Assembly (NCBI GenBank): GCA_965657575.1
Contig: CBFHOK010000006.1
Coordinates: 1-64,000 of the forward strand
Direction: 5' to 3'
Length of the DNA: 64,000 nucleotides
Source of the DNA: CAJXVY01 sp965657575
GTDB lineage: Bacteria; Actinomycetota; Actinomycetes; Actinomycetales; Microbacteriaceae
Position 1 is the stretch's first letter. Each line of letters opens with the position of its first letter. Position numbers and translations under genes: made by a program. The notes beneath the pieces are model-generated. The model was not told the DNA's origin and searched no databases. It was given only the letters and a program-made list of their open reading frames with translations. Of this stretch, positions 26,292-33,801 are shown one piece after another.

Positions 26292-26320
26292 AAACCCCCT
26301 GTTTTTTGACAGGGGGTTTT
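26292..26320 (+). terminator. Intrinsic terminator after rpsO
   Basis: The stem AAACCCCCTG (26292-26301) and CAGGGGGTTT (26310-26319), with loop TTTTTTGA, is a classical GC-rich terminator 14 bases after the rpsO stop. It separates rpsO transcription from pnp. Confidence 0.9.
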
Positions 26321-26344
26321 CTGTTGCTGGGGCACTATCACTGA

Positions 26345-26510
26345 TAGGCTAAAAATTGGAGTTAGGCCGAGGGTTGGGTCATCGGTGGAAAACTCTGGAG
26401 ATTTCTCCAGGCTTTTTGACTGAGGACCAAACCTTCTAGGTGAGCTACGGATGGTTCACCGCTCCGAGTTGCTAGACGCGGTCTAGCTATGTCTTAAAGA
26501 AGGAGTGACC
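26345..26510 (+). promoter_or_regulatory. pnp promoter and leader with attenuator-like hairpin
   Basis: TAGGCT (26345-26350) is a likely -10 box after the rpsO terminator. The leader of about 150 bases holds a terminator-like hairpin, CTGGAG-ATTT-CTCCAG (26395-26410) followed by GCTTTTT. A second stem joins GGTGA (26439) to TCACC (26456), and a third is a perfect 7-bp hairpin GCTAGAC-GCG-GTCTAGC (26471-26487). It ends with AAGAAGGAG before the start. In E. coli pnp is autoregulated through its leader by RNase III and PNPase; a similar role is an inference. Confidence 0.55.
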
Positions 26511-28706
26511 TTGGAAGGTCCAGAAATTAAATCAGCCGAAGCCGTTATTGACAACGGAAAATTTGGCAAAAGAGTAGTTCGTTTTGAAACCGGCAGACTT
26601 GCCCAACAGGCGCAAGGGTCAGCCGTTGCTTATATCGATGAAGAAACCATGCTGTTTAGTGCAACAACTGCGTCAAAACAGCCTAAAGATCAGTTTGATT
26701 TTTTCCCGCTGACAATTGACGTTGAAGAGCGTATGTATGCTGCCGGAAAGATACCCGGAAGCTTTTTCCGCAGGGAGGGAAGGCCTTCAACAGAGGCAAT
26801 TCTGACCTGTCGTTTGATTGACCGTCCCCTGCGCCCATCTTTTGTGGATGGTCTTCGCAATGAGGTGCAGGTTGTCGTAACCGTTTTGAGCATTGAGCCT
26901 GATGAACTTTATGACGTCTTGGCAATCAACGCAGCCAGCATGTCAACCCAGTTGGCAGGATTGCCATTCTCGGGACCAATCGGTGGTGTTCGAGTAGCGC
27001 TGATTGATGACCAGTGGGTAGCTTTCCCTAAAAACGAGATGCTAAAGGATGCAACCTTCGACATGGTTGTTGCCGGACGTGTTGTTGGTGAAGGTGCAAA
27101 GCAGGATGTTGCCATCATGATGGTTGAGGCGGAAGCCACAGATAACGTGATGGACCTAATCGAATCAGGTAAAACTGCACCAACCGAAGAGATTGTTGCT
27201 GAAGGTCTGGAAGCTGCAAAGCCTTTCATCAAAGCTTTGATTGAAGCTCAGCAGAGCGTTGCAGATCAGGCAGCTAAAGAAACTGCTGATTACCCAGTGT
27301 TCTTGCCCTATGAGGATGAGGTGTTCAAACTCGTGTCAGAGGTGGCTGAAAAAGAGCTCACTGAGATTTACAAAATTGCTGACAAGCAAGAGCGCCAGGC
27401 AGCTGACGACGAGCTAAAGAGCAAGGTTCTAACTCAGGTTGCCGAAAAGGTTGAAGAAGACCAGCTTTCACAAATTCCAGCTGCTTATAAGTCACTAACA
27501 AAGAAGATTGTCCGTGGACGTGTTTTGTCAGAGGGAATCAGAATCGACGGAAGGGGTCCGCGTGATATTCGTGATCTTGATGCCGAGGTTGAGATTATCC
27601 CAAGGACTCACGGGTCAGCTTTGTTCCAGCGTGGAGAAACTCAGATTATGGGTGTGACCACATTGAACATGTTGAAAATGGAGCAGACAATTGATGCTCT
27701 GCACCCAGAGACCACCAAACGCTACATGCACCACTACAACTTCCCACCCTATTCAACAGGCGAGACTGGAAGAGTGGGAACGCCAAAGCGACGCGAAATT
27801 GGTCACGGTGCCTTAGCTGAAAGAGCGCTGGTTCCAGTACTTCCAAAGCGTGAAGATTTCCCATACGCAATCAGGCAGGTCAGTGAGGCAATGGGATCTA
27901 ACGGTTCAACCTCAATGGGATCTGTTTGTGCATCAACCTTGAGTATGTATAACGCAGGTGTCCCTCTAAGAGCAGCAGTTGCAGGTATCGCCATGGGTCT
28001 TGTCAGTGATGAGGTTAACGGGGAAACTCGTTACGCAGCACTAACCGACATCTTGGGCGCTGAGGACGCATTGGGTGACATGGATTTCAAGGTTGCAGGA
28101 ACAAAGAACTTCATCACCGCAATTCAGTTGGACACAAAGCTTGATGGAATTCCAGCAAGTGTTCTTGGCGGAGCTCTATCGCAGGCCAAAGAGGCTCGTT
28201 TGCACATCCTTGATGTGATGAATGAGGTTATCGACGAGCCAGACGAGATGAGCCCATACGCTCCAAGAATCATCACCGTTCAGATTCCAGTGGACAAAAT
28301 CGGTGAGGTTATTGGACCTAAGGGTAAGGTCATCAACGAAATCCAGGACGAGACCGGTGCAGACATCTCAATTGATGATGATGGAACCGTTTACATCGGT
28401 GCTGACGAGGGAACAAAGGCCGAAGAGGCAAAGCAGCGAATCAACGCAATTGCCAATCCGCATGTTCCTGAGGTTGGAGAACAGTATCTGGGAACTATCG
28501 TCAAGCTTGCTGCATTTGGTGCGTTTATCTCACTGATGCCGGGAAGAGATGGTTTGCTACACGTTTCTGAGATGAAGAGTCTTAGTGATGGAAAGCGAAT
28601 TGAAAACGTTGAAGAAGTTGTCTCAGTGGGTCAAAAGATTCAGGTTGAAATTGCGAAGATTGACGATCGAGGCAAGCTCAGTCTGAAGATGGTGGAAGCC
28701 GAATAA
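26511..28706 (+). CDS. pnp: Polyribonucleotide nucleotidyltransferase (PNPase)
   Basis: PNPase degrades RNA from the 3' end using phosphate. The protein of about 731 residues has two RNase PH-like cores (the second around RTHGSALFQRGETQIMGVTT and DILGAEDALGDMDFKVAGT), a KH domain (IGEVIGPKGKVINEIQDETG) and an S1 domain (YLGTIVKLAAFGAFISLMPG). I start it at TTG 26511, which reads MEGPEIK as in relatives and has AGGAG 5 bases upstream. The GTG at 26505 overlaps that ribosome site. Confidence 0.97.
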   Translation: MEGPEIKSAEAVIDNGKFGKRVVRFETGRLAQQAQGSAVAYIDEETMLFSATTASKQPKDQFDFFPLTIDVEERMYAAGKIPGSFFRREGRPSTEAILTCRLIDRPLRPSFVDGLRNEVQVVVTVLSIEPDELYDVLAINAASMSTQLAGLPFSGPIGGVRVALIDDQWVAFPKNEMLKDATFDMVVAGRVVGEGAKQDVAIMMVEAEATDNVMDLIESGKTAPTEEIVAEGLEAAKPFIKALIEAQQSVADQAAKETADYPVFLPYEDEVFKLVSEVAEKELTEIYKIADKQERQAADDELKSKVLTQVAEKVEEDQLSQIPAAYKSLTKKIVRGRVLSEGIRIDGRGPRDIRDLDAEVEIIPRTHGSALFQRGETQIMGVTTLNMLKMEQTIDALHPETTKRYMHHYNFPPYSTGETGRVGTPKRREIGHGALAERALVPVLPKREDFPYAIRQVSEAMGSNGSTSMGSVCASTLSMYNAGVPLRAAVAGIAMGLVSDEVNGETRYAALTDILGAEDALGDMDFKVAGTKNFITAIQLDTKLDGIPASVLGGALSQAKEARLHILDVMNEVIDEPDEMSPYAPRIITVQIPVDKIGEVIGPKGKVINEIQDETGADISIDDDGTVYIGADEGTKAEEAKQRINAIANPHVPEVGEQYLGTIVKLAAFGAFISLMPGRDGLLHVSEMKSLSDGKRIENVEEVVSVGQKIQVEIAKIDDRGKLSLKMVEAE

Positions 28707-28707
28707 T

Positions 28708-30039
28708 TTGACCAAGCTTGAACTTTTGGAGCCCTTCGTCGAGATTCACTCGGCGGAGGGCACCACTATTAGAAGGACCCTTTTGCCCAATGGACTAAGG
28801 GTCTTGACTGAAACTGTCCCAGCCGCGCCCAGTGTGGCAATCGCCATTAGTGTTTCGGTTGGCTCTCGAGACGAAATTGAAGGACAGTTTGGCTCAACTC
28901 ACTTTTTAGAGCACTTGTTGTTCAAGGGAACCAAGAAACGCTCCGCAAAAGAAATAGCTGAGGCATTTGATTCCGTTGGAGCAAGCTCTAATGCTGCCAC
29001 CGCCAAGGAATACACGAGCTACTACGCCAGGGTTCAGAATTCTGCGTTACCTCTTGCGGTCGAGGTGTTGGCAGATATGGTCACGGGGTCTGTGATTGAT
29101 GCAGATGAATTTGAACTGGAGCGGACTGTCATCTTGGAAGAGTTGGCGATGGTTCAGGATGATCCTGAAGATGTCGCTCATGAAGCAGCTAGCGCGGCAG
29201 TTTTGGGCGAAAACGATCCGCTGGGAAGGCCGATTGGTGGCACTCCCGAGACAATCAAAGCCGTTAGCAGGGACGATGTTTTCAGCCACTACCTGAGTAA
29301 TTACCGTCCACAGGATCTTGTTATTACAGCTGCCGGTGGGGTAAATCACGACCACCTTCTGGAATTGGTAATCAAAGAGCTATCGGAATCAGGAATCAAT
29401 CTTGAACAAATTGCCTCACCTGCAAGAAGAAATTTAGGGACTAGGGACTTTGTCCCAGAGCGAGATTTTGTTTCGGTTCACAAGGAAACTCAGCAGGCAA
29501 ATGTTGCCATCTCCATGCGTGGAATTTCGGCAATGGATGAGCGCCGTTACGCAATGGGAGTTTTGAACACCATTCTTGGTGGGGGAATGAGCTCCAGGCT
29601 TTTTCAGGAGGTTAGAGAAAAGCGAGGATTGGCATACAGCGTCTATTCGTTCAATCAGGGATATTCCGATGCTGGGCTATTTGGAATGTTTGCTGGAACC
29701 AGTCCAAAAAACGCTTCCGAGGTTGCAAAGATCCTGAATGAGCAATTACACAGCATTGCTAACCAGGGTGTCACCGATAATGAATTTGCCTTGGCCAGAG
29801 GAAACATCGCAGGAGGGCTGGCGCTCAGGTTTGAATCCAATCAGGCTCGAATGAACAGACTTCTCTCTGCTGAGCTGTCAATGGGGCAGTTTATTGATTT
29901 GGAATCGACCCTGAAAAACTTCCGAGATGTGACCAAAGATGAAATTCAATCTGTTGCAAGGGACCTAGTAGATTCTCCAAAGTCCCTGGTTGTTGTAGGC
30001 GATGGAGAGTTTGATTCAATGCGAGGGTTGGTAAGTTAG
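28708..30039 (+). CDS. M16 family zinc metallopeptidase
   Basis: The inverted zinc motif HxxEH is present as HFLEH in STHFLEHLLFKG near residue 72, with the downstream glutamate in ERTVILEELAM, so the protease is probably active. The LPNGLRVLTETVP start and the GGGMSSRLFQEVREKRGLAY block are typical of the bacterial processing-peptidase-like group. The start is TTG one base after the pnp stop. This pnp-M16-dapB order is common in Actinobacteria. Its substrate is not known; a role in peptide or protein turnover is inferred. Confidence 0.93.
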   Translation: MTKLELLEPFVEIHSAEGTTIRRTLLPNGLRVLTETVPAAPSVAIAISVSVGSRDEIEGQFGSTHFLEHLLFKGTKKRSAKEIAEAFDSVGASSNAATAKEYTSYYARVQNSALPLAVEVLADMVTGSVIDADEFELERTVILEELAMVQDDPEDVAHEAASAAVLGENDPLGRPIGGTPETIKAVSRDDVFSHYLSNYRPQDLVITAAGGVNHDHLLELVIKELSESGINLEQIASPARRNLGTRDFVPERDFVSVHKETQQANVAISMRGISAMDERRYAMGVLNTILGGGMSSRLFQEVREKRGLAYSVYSFNQGYSDAGLFGMFAGTSPKNASEVAKILNEQLHSIANQGVTDNEFALARGNIAGGLALRFESNQARMNRLLSAELSMGQFIDLESTLKNFRDVTKDEIQSVARDLVDSPKSLVVVGDGEFDSMRGLVS

Positions 30040-30043
30040 GGCC

Positions 30044-30754
30044 ATGGCAGAAACTATCAGTGTTGTTGGAACCGGTCGGATGGGTTCTCTGGCGATCGAG
30101 ATTATCAAGCAAACCGAAGGTCTTGCGTTACATTCCTCATTGAATTCAAAGTCCTCACTGGATGAAATAAGTGGTGCGGACACAGTAATTGATTTCACCA
30201 AATTCGAGGTGAGTGAGCAGGTAGTCAGAAAAGCCTTGTCAAATGGACAGAATGTGATTATTGGAACCAGTGGCTGGGACGAGCGAGCCGTTGACTCAAT
30301 TGGTGGACTCATTGGCAACAACTCGGTTCTGCTGGTTCCCAACTTCAGTGTTGGATCAATGCTTTTGCAAATGTTTTCAGCATCAGCCGCCAAGTTTTTT
30401 GACTCGGTGGAGATAATCGAAGGTCACCACCCGCACAAAATTGACTCCCCATCTGGAACTGCGGTTCGCACCGCTGAGCTGATGGCTCAAGCGCGCGGTA
30501 GTGAGTTTGTTTCTCCAAACACAGATCAAAAAGCAAGAGGAGAATCCGTAAAGGGAATCCCAATCCACTCGATGAGGATGCAGGGCGTTTCAGCCATGCA
30601 AGAGGTGCACCTGGGAAATGACTTTGAGTCCATCAAGCTTAGCCACAACACCAACTCACACCAGGCCTATGCCAAGGGCATGCAGTTAGCGATGCTTTCG
30701 GTAGGCAGGATGAGGGGACTAAACATCGGTCTTTCCAGCCTGATTGAGCAATAG
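30044..30754 (+). CDS. dapB: 4-hydroxy-tetrahydrodipicolinate reductase
   Basis: DapB reduces HTPA to tetrahydrodipicolinate in the lysine/diaminopimelate pathway. The 236-residue protein has the nucleotide loop VVGTGRMGSLA, the VIDFTKFE segment, GTSGWDE, PNFSVGSMLL, and the catalytic EGHHPHKIDSPSGTA. It follows the M16 gene by 4 bases and overlaps the next small gene by one base (TAGTG). dapA and dapF lie further along in the window. Confidence 0.96.
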   Translation: MAETISVVGTGRMGSLAIEIIKQTEGLALHSSLNSKSSLDEISGADTVIDFTKFEVSEQVVRKALSNGQNVIIGTSGWDERAVDSIGGLIGNNSVLLVPNFSVGSMLLQMFSASAAKFFDSVEIIEGHHPHKIDSPSGTAVRTAELMAQARGSEFVSPNTDQKARGESVKGIPIHSMRMQGVSAMQEVHLGNDFESIKLSHNTNSHQAYAKGMQLAMLSVGRMRGLNIGLSSLIEQ

Positions 30755-31194
30755 TGTCAACCAAGATCTGGATTGGCGTGATGTCGGCGCTGAGTGTTCT
30801 GTACTTGGGACTGATGCTTCAGCGAGGAATTGTTTTGATTCTGGACCCGAATTTATTAGTAAAGATACTTGGTTTAGCGTTGCTTCTACTGCCCCTTTTT
30901 GCTTTTTGGGCAATCGCCAAGGAGATCGGTTTTGGTATTGCCAGCGAGCGAGTCGCTAGGAAAATACCGGAGGTAAGTTTTTCAGATCTTGGCCTTGAAT
31001 ACAGGCCATCCGGTAGGGCAACCAAGGAAAGTGCTGAGGCTGCCTTTGATCGCATAAAGTCACTCTTGGATAAAGACGAATCATGGCAGAACTGGTTTTT
31101 ACTTGGAGTTGTATATGAAGCCAACGGCGACCGAAGGCGCGCCAGAGGTTCTATAAGGAAAGCTATCGAGCTAGAGCGGTCTGAAAACGCCTAA
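30754..31194 (+). CDS. Membrane protein with C-terminal TPR-like segment
   Basis: The 146-residue product has two hydrophobic segments at the start (about residues 5-30 and 36-55, LLVKILGLALLLLPLFAFWAI), followed by a soluble part. The end SWQNWFLLGVVYEANGDRRRARGSIRKAIELE reads (in two halves) like one tetratricopeptide unit. The start is GTG overlapping the dapB stop. Its last 32 bases overlap the converging DUF4395 gene. Function unknown; TPR assignment rests on one repeat. Confidence 0.7.
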   Translation: MSTKIWIGVMSALSVLYLGLMLQRGIVLILDPNLLVKILGLALLLLPLFAFWAIAKEIGFGIASERVARKIPEVSFSDLGLEYRPSGRATKESAEAAFDRIKSLLDKDESWQNWFLLGVVYEANGDRRRARGSIRKAIELERSENA

Positions 31195-31597
31195 TTCTCA
31201 GATACATCACACAGCCCAGGCAGAAATCAAAATAAGCATTGAGGGCACTTGCCACAAACACAACTCCGAGACCTATTAGCGCACCTATCAGCGGATTGAT
31301 TAGTGCAATCAGAATTCCAATTGAACTGACTGCAAGTCCAACCTGCTGGGCAAATCTTGGGGGTCTGGGATCTTCCAGATACTCTGGCGCACCAATTGCT
31401 GGCCTAAGAAGAGAAAACAGAAATTTATAGGGATGTGATGCAGGAAATAACACACCCCAGACAAACAGAACAAAGGTTAGACCTAGAGCCAGAAGCCCAA
31501 GTTCTATCGTTAGCTGAGCCAAAACAAAACCGATTAGTGATATGAGGCTTGTAATTGCCGCGCCAAGTCTTGGCGCTCTGGGGTCAATTCTTTGCAT
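31163..31597 (-). CDS. DUF4395 family membrane protein with CLGC motif
   Basis: The start RIDPRAPRLGAAITSL and the motif FDFCLGCVMYLRIRRFQ near the end define DUF4395. The 144-residue protein has four hydrophobic segments, with the CLGC pair after the last. It overlaps the stop of the thioredoxin-like gene upstream by 14 bases, and such pairs are common in Actinobacteria, so a membrane thiol-disulfide relay is likely. Its end overlaps the converging gene at 31194 by 32 bases. Confidence 0.85.
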   Translation of the reverse strand: MQRIDPRAPRLGAAITSLISLIGFVLAQLTIELGLLALGLTFVLFVWGVLFPASHPYKFLFSLLRPAIGAPEYLEDPRPPRFAQQVGLAVSSIGILIALINPLIGALIGLGVVFVASALNAYFDFCLGCVMYLRIRRFQTALAR

Positions 31598-31994
31598 GGG
31601 TTAGCTCACTTAATTGAAGATCGGATAGGTTTTTTTGACTTATGGAGCCTGATAGACGGGATTTGATTTGCCCATCTTGACTGACTACCAGAATTGTTGG
31701 TGTTTGTTTGATTTGGAGTTTGCTGGCCAAATCAAGCCTGTCGGTGACGTCGATTTCGGCAAAGTTGATGTTTTTGGCCTGCAGGTTTTTTCTAACCTGT
31801 GGGCATTTGGAACAAAGCTCAGTTGTAAAAAGCAGTACCTCAGCACCACTGATTGATGCTTCAACCCCAATGATTTTTTCAAGCTCCACTCTGGAGGGAA
31901 CTACTCCCAGGGATTCAATACCTTTGAGTTTGTAGCCAAAGCCGATTGCCAGCGTGATGGTTATCAACATCGCAACCGAAATAAAAATCTCCAT
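31584..31994 (-). CDS. Membrane-anchored thioredoxin-like protein
   Basis: One N-terminal membrane segment (about residues 3-22, IFISVAMLITITLAIGFGY) is followed by a thioredoxin fold with the redox motif CSKC in LFTTELCSKCPQVRKNL, the cis-proline IKQTPTILVVS and IDVTDRLDLASKL. It probably passes electrons to or from the DUF4395 partner encoded next. ATG 31994 has TAGTTT six bases upstream on the minus strand, giving a leaderless transcript. The direction of the thiol reaction cannot be told from sequence. Confidence 0.85.
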   Translation of the reverse strand: MEIFISVAMLITITLAIGFGYKLKGIESLGVVPSRVELEKIIGVEASISGAEVLLFTTELCSKCPQVRKNLQAKNINFAEIDVTDRLDLASKLQIKQTPTILVVSQDGQIKSRLSGSISQKNLSDLQLSELTHAKN

Positions 31995-32000
31995 GTCAAA

Positions 32001-32006
32001 AAACTA
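32001..32006 (-). promoter_or_regulatory. -10 box TAGTTT of thioredoxin/DUF4395 pair (leaderless)
   Basis: On the minus strand TAGTTT is followed by TTTGAC and ATG 31994, a 6-base spacing with no Shine-Dalgarno. Confidence 0.5.
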
Positions 32007-32061
32007 AAACACTTTGTTGTTTAATCTGCGGTTGCTACCAAATGTTTAGTGGCTACCACAT

Positions 32062-32067
32062 TAGGCT
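32062..32067 (+). promoter_or_regulatory. -10 box TAGGCT of thyX (leaderless)
   Basis: TAGGCT ends 7 bases before GTG 32075. It lies downstream of ATG 32042, which would therefore not be on the mRNA. Confidence 0.6.
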
Positions 32068-32074
32068 GGGCGAC

Positions 32075-32800
32075 GTGAACGAAATTGAATTTAGAAGTGA
32101 CATGACCGTTGAGCTGGTCAGAGCTAGTGCTCAGGACAGTGATGTAATTTTTGCAGCCAGAGTTTCCACCCAGGGGGAGCAAACCCTGGAAGCGGCTCAG
32201 GCTGAGCAAGAGGCCCAGAAAAAAGACCGCGGGCTAATCAATTACCTCATGAGAGATCGACACGGTTCACCCTTCGAACACAACTCGATGACGTTTTACG
32301 TTCAGGCACCGATTTTTGTGTTTAGAGAATTCATGCGCCACCGAATTGCCAGTTATAACGAGGAAAGTGGCCGATATCGTGAACTGAAACCTGTGTTCTA
32401 TGTCCCAGATGAGAACCGAAACCTCATTCAGGTGGGGAAACCAGGCTCTTATGAGTTCGAACCGGGCACCCAAGAGCAACAGTCACTTGTTCAGCAAGAG
32501 GTAATGAGCATCACCAGAGCGAGCTATGAGTCTTATCAGCGAATGCTGGAGGCGGGTGTCGCAAGAGAAGTTGCAAGAATTGCGCTACCGCTAAATATTT
32601 ACTCGAGCATGTATGTGACTATGAACGCCAGGTCTCTTATGAACTTCCTAAGTTTGAGGACTAAGCGTGATGACTCTCACTTCCCCTCCTACCCTCAGCG
32701 AGAAATCGAGATGTGTGCTGAGCAGATGGAGGAGGCTTGGGCTAAGTTGATGCCGATTAGCCATGAGATGTTTAATCAAAACGGACGAGTCGCTCCCTAA
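32075..32800 (+). CDS. thyX: FAD-dependent thymidylate synthase
   Basis: ThyX makes dTMP from dUMP using FAD and methylene-tetrahydrofolate. The family signature RHRxxSxNExSxRY is exact in RHRIASYNEESGRY near residue 90. ARVSTQGEQ and the C-terminal HFPSYPQREIEMCAEQME also fit. I place the start at GTG 32075 (MNEIEFRSDMTVELV), because a strong -10 box TAGGCT lies 7 bases upstream and relatives begin near this point. ATG 32042 would add 11 residues with no homology. No thyA is seen in the window. Confidence 0.95.
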   Translation: MNEIEFRSDMTVELVRASAQDSDVIFAARVSTQGEQTLEAAQAEQEAQKKDRGLINYLMRDRHGSPFEHNSMTFYVQAPIFVFREFMRHRIASYNEESGRYRELKPVFYVPDENRNLIQVGKPGSYEFEPGTQEQQSLVQQEVMSITRASYESYQRMLEAGVAREVARIALPLNIYSSMYVTMNARSLMNFLSLRTKRDDSHFPSYPQREIEMCAEQMEEAWAKLMPISHEMFNQNGRVAP

Positions 32801-32810
32801 GGCTAAGCGA

Positions 32811-32816
32811 TAGGCT
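32811..32816 (+). promoter_or_regulatory. -10 box TAGGCT of dapA (leaderless)
   Basis: TAGGCT, a 7-base spacer GAAGCCT and ATG 32824. It repeats the arrangement of thyX about 750 bases upstream. Confidence 0.6.
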
Positions 32817-32823
32817 GAAGCCT

Positions 32824-33801
32824 ATGAGTTCAGATCAGAGTTTATTTGGCCAGGTGCTGGTAGCACTTGTGACACCTATGACCAGTGACGGTGAAGTCAA
32901 CTGGGATGATGTAGAAAAGCACGTTGACTATGTCGTAAGCGGCGGAGCAGACGGAGTTGTCGTCACCGGCACAACCGGTGAGACCTCAACGCTCACTGAC
33001 AAAGAGAAGCTGCAGCTGGTGGAAGTGGCCAAGAAGGTAGCGGGCAATAGGGCAAAGATTATTACTGGCGGACCTTCGAACGAAACTGCTCACGCTATTG
33101 AACTTGCAAAGGCCAGTGAAAAAGTTGGCGCTGATGGAGTGATGGCGGTAACTCCTTACTACAACAAGCCAACCCAGCAGGGTCTACTCACACACTTCCG
33201 GATGGTCGCCGATGCCACAGATCTTCCTATGATTCTTTATGACATCCCCGGTCGCACCGGAGTTCCAATCAAATTTGAAACAATCACCCGATTGGCAAAG
33301 CACCCAAACATTGTTGCGGTGAAAGATGCCAAGGGTGACTTTGCCGAGGTTTCAAGAGTGCTAAATGAGACCGACCTGCTTTATTTCAGCGGTGATGACT
33401 CAAATGCATTAGCCCACATTGTTTTTGGAGCAACTGGATTGATTGGTGTTACGGCGAACATCGCCCCCGTCGCGTATAGGGAGATGGTGGATGCGGCCAA
33501 CAGAAACGATTTTCTAGCGGCCAGGCAGGTTCACAACAAATTGGAGCCTCTGGTTAGAGCAACCATGAATCACGTCCCGGGGACCGTAGCCGCTAAATAC
33601 ATCTTGCACGGGCTTGGTGATCTTTCAACCCCAAGGGTTAGATTGCCACTTGTTGGCCCCGAGGAGTCTGAGGCTGCCAAGATTGAGACCGATATTTATT
33701 CGGTGATTGACATCCCTGGGCTAAGTTTTAACAACTGGAGGCCAGATAGAAACGCTGCAGCCGGTGGAGCATTGCCCAAGGTGGCCGGAACCACTCGATG
33801 A
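32824..33801 (+). CDS. dapA: 4-hydroxy-tetrahydrodipicolinate synthase
   Basis: DapA condenses pyruvate with aspartate semialdehyde, the entry step to lysine and diaminopimelate. The 325-residue TIM barrel has GTTGETSTLTDKEK, VTPYYNKPTQQGL, ILYDIPGRTG and the Schiff-base lysine in VAVKDAKGD. The C-terminus is about 25 residues longer than E. coli DapA and ends in a Gly/Ala-rich tail. Its stop overlaps the RNase J start as ATGA, the order seen across Actinobacteria. Confidence 0.96.
   Translation: MSSDQSLFGQVLVALVTPMTSDGEVNWDDVEKHVDYVVSGGADGVVVTGTTGETSTLTDKEKLQLVEVAKKVAGNRAKIITGGPSNETAHAIELAKASEKVGADGVMAVTPYYNKPTQQGLLTHFRMVADATDLPMILYDIPGRTGVPIKFETITRLAKHPNIVAVKDAKGDFAEVSRVLNETDLLYFSGDDSNALAHIVFGATGLIGVTANIAPVAYREMVDAANRNDFLAARQVHNKLEPLVRATMNHVPGTVAAKYILHGLGDLSTPRVRLPLVGPEESEAAKIETDIYSVIDIPGLSFNNWRPDRNAAAGGALPKVAGTTR

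Noticed and set aside
26439..26487. tRNA-like fold in the pnp leader
   Set aside because: There is a perfect short hairpin and a second stem, but no acceptor stem, T-loop consensus or CCA arrangement.
26505..26507. GTG start of pnp
   Set aside because: It overlaps the AGGAG ribosome site; TTG 26511 gives the family start MEGPEI.
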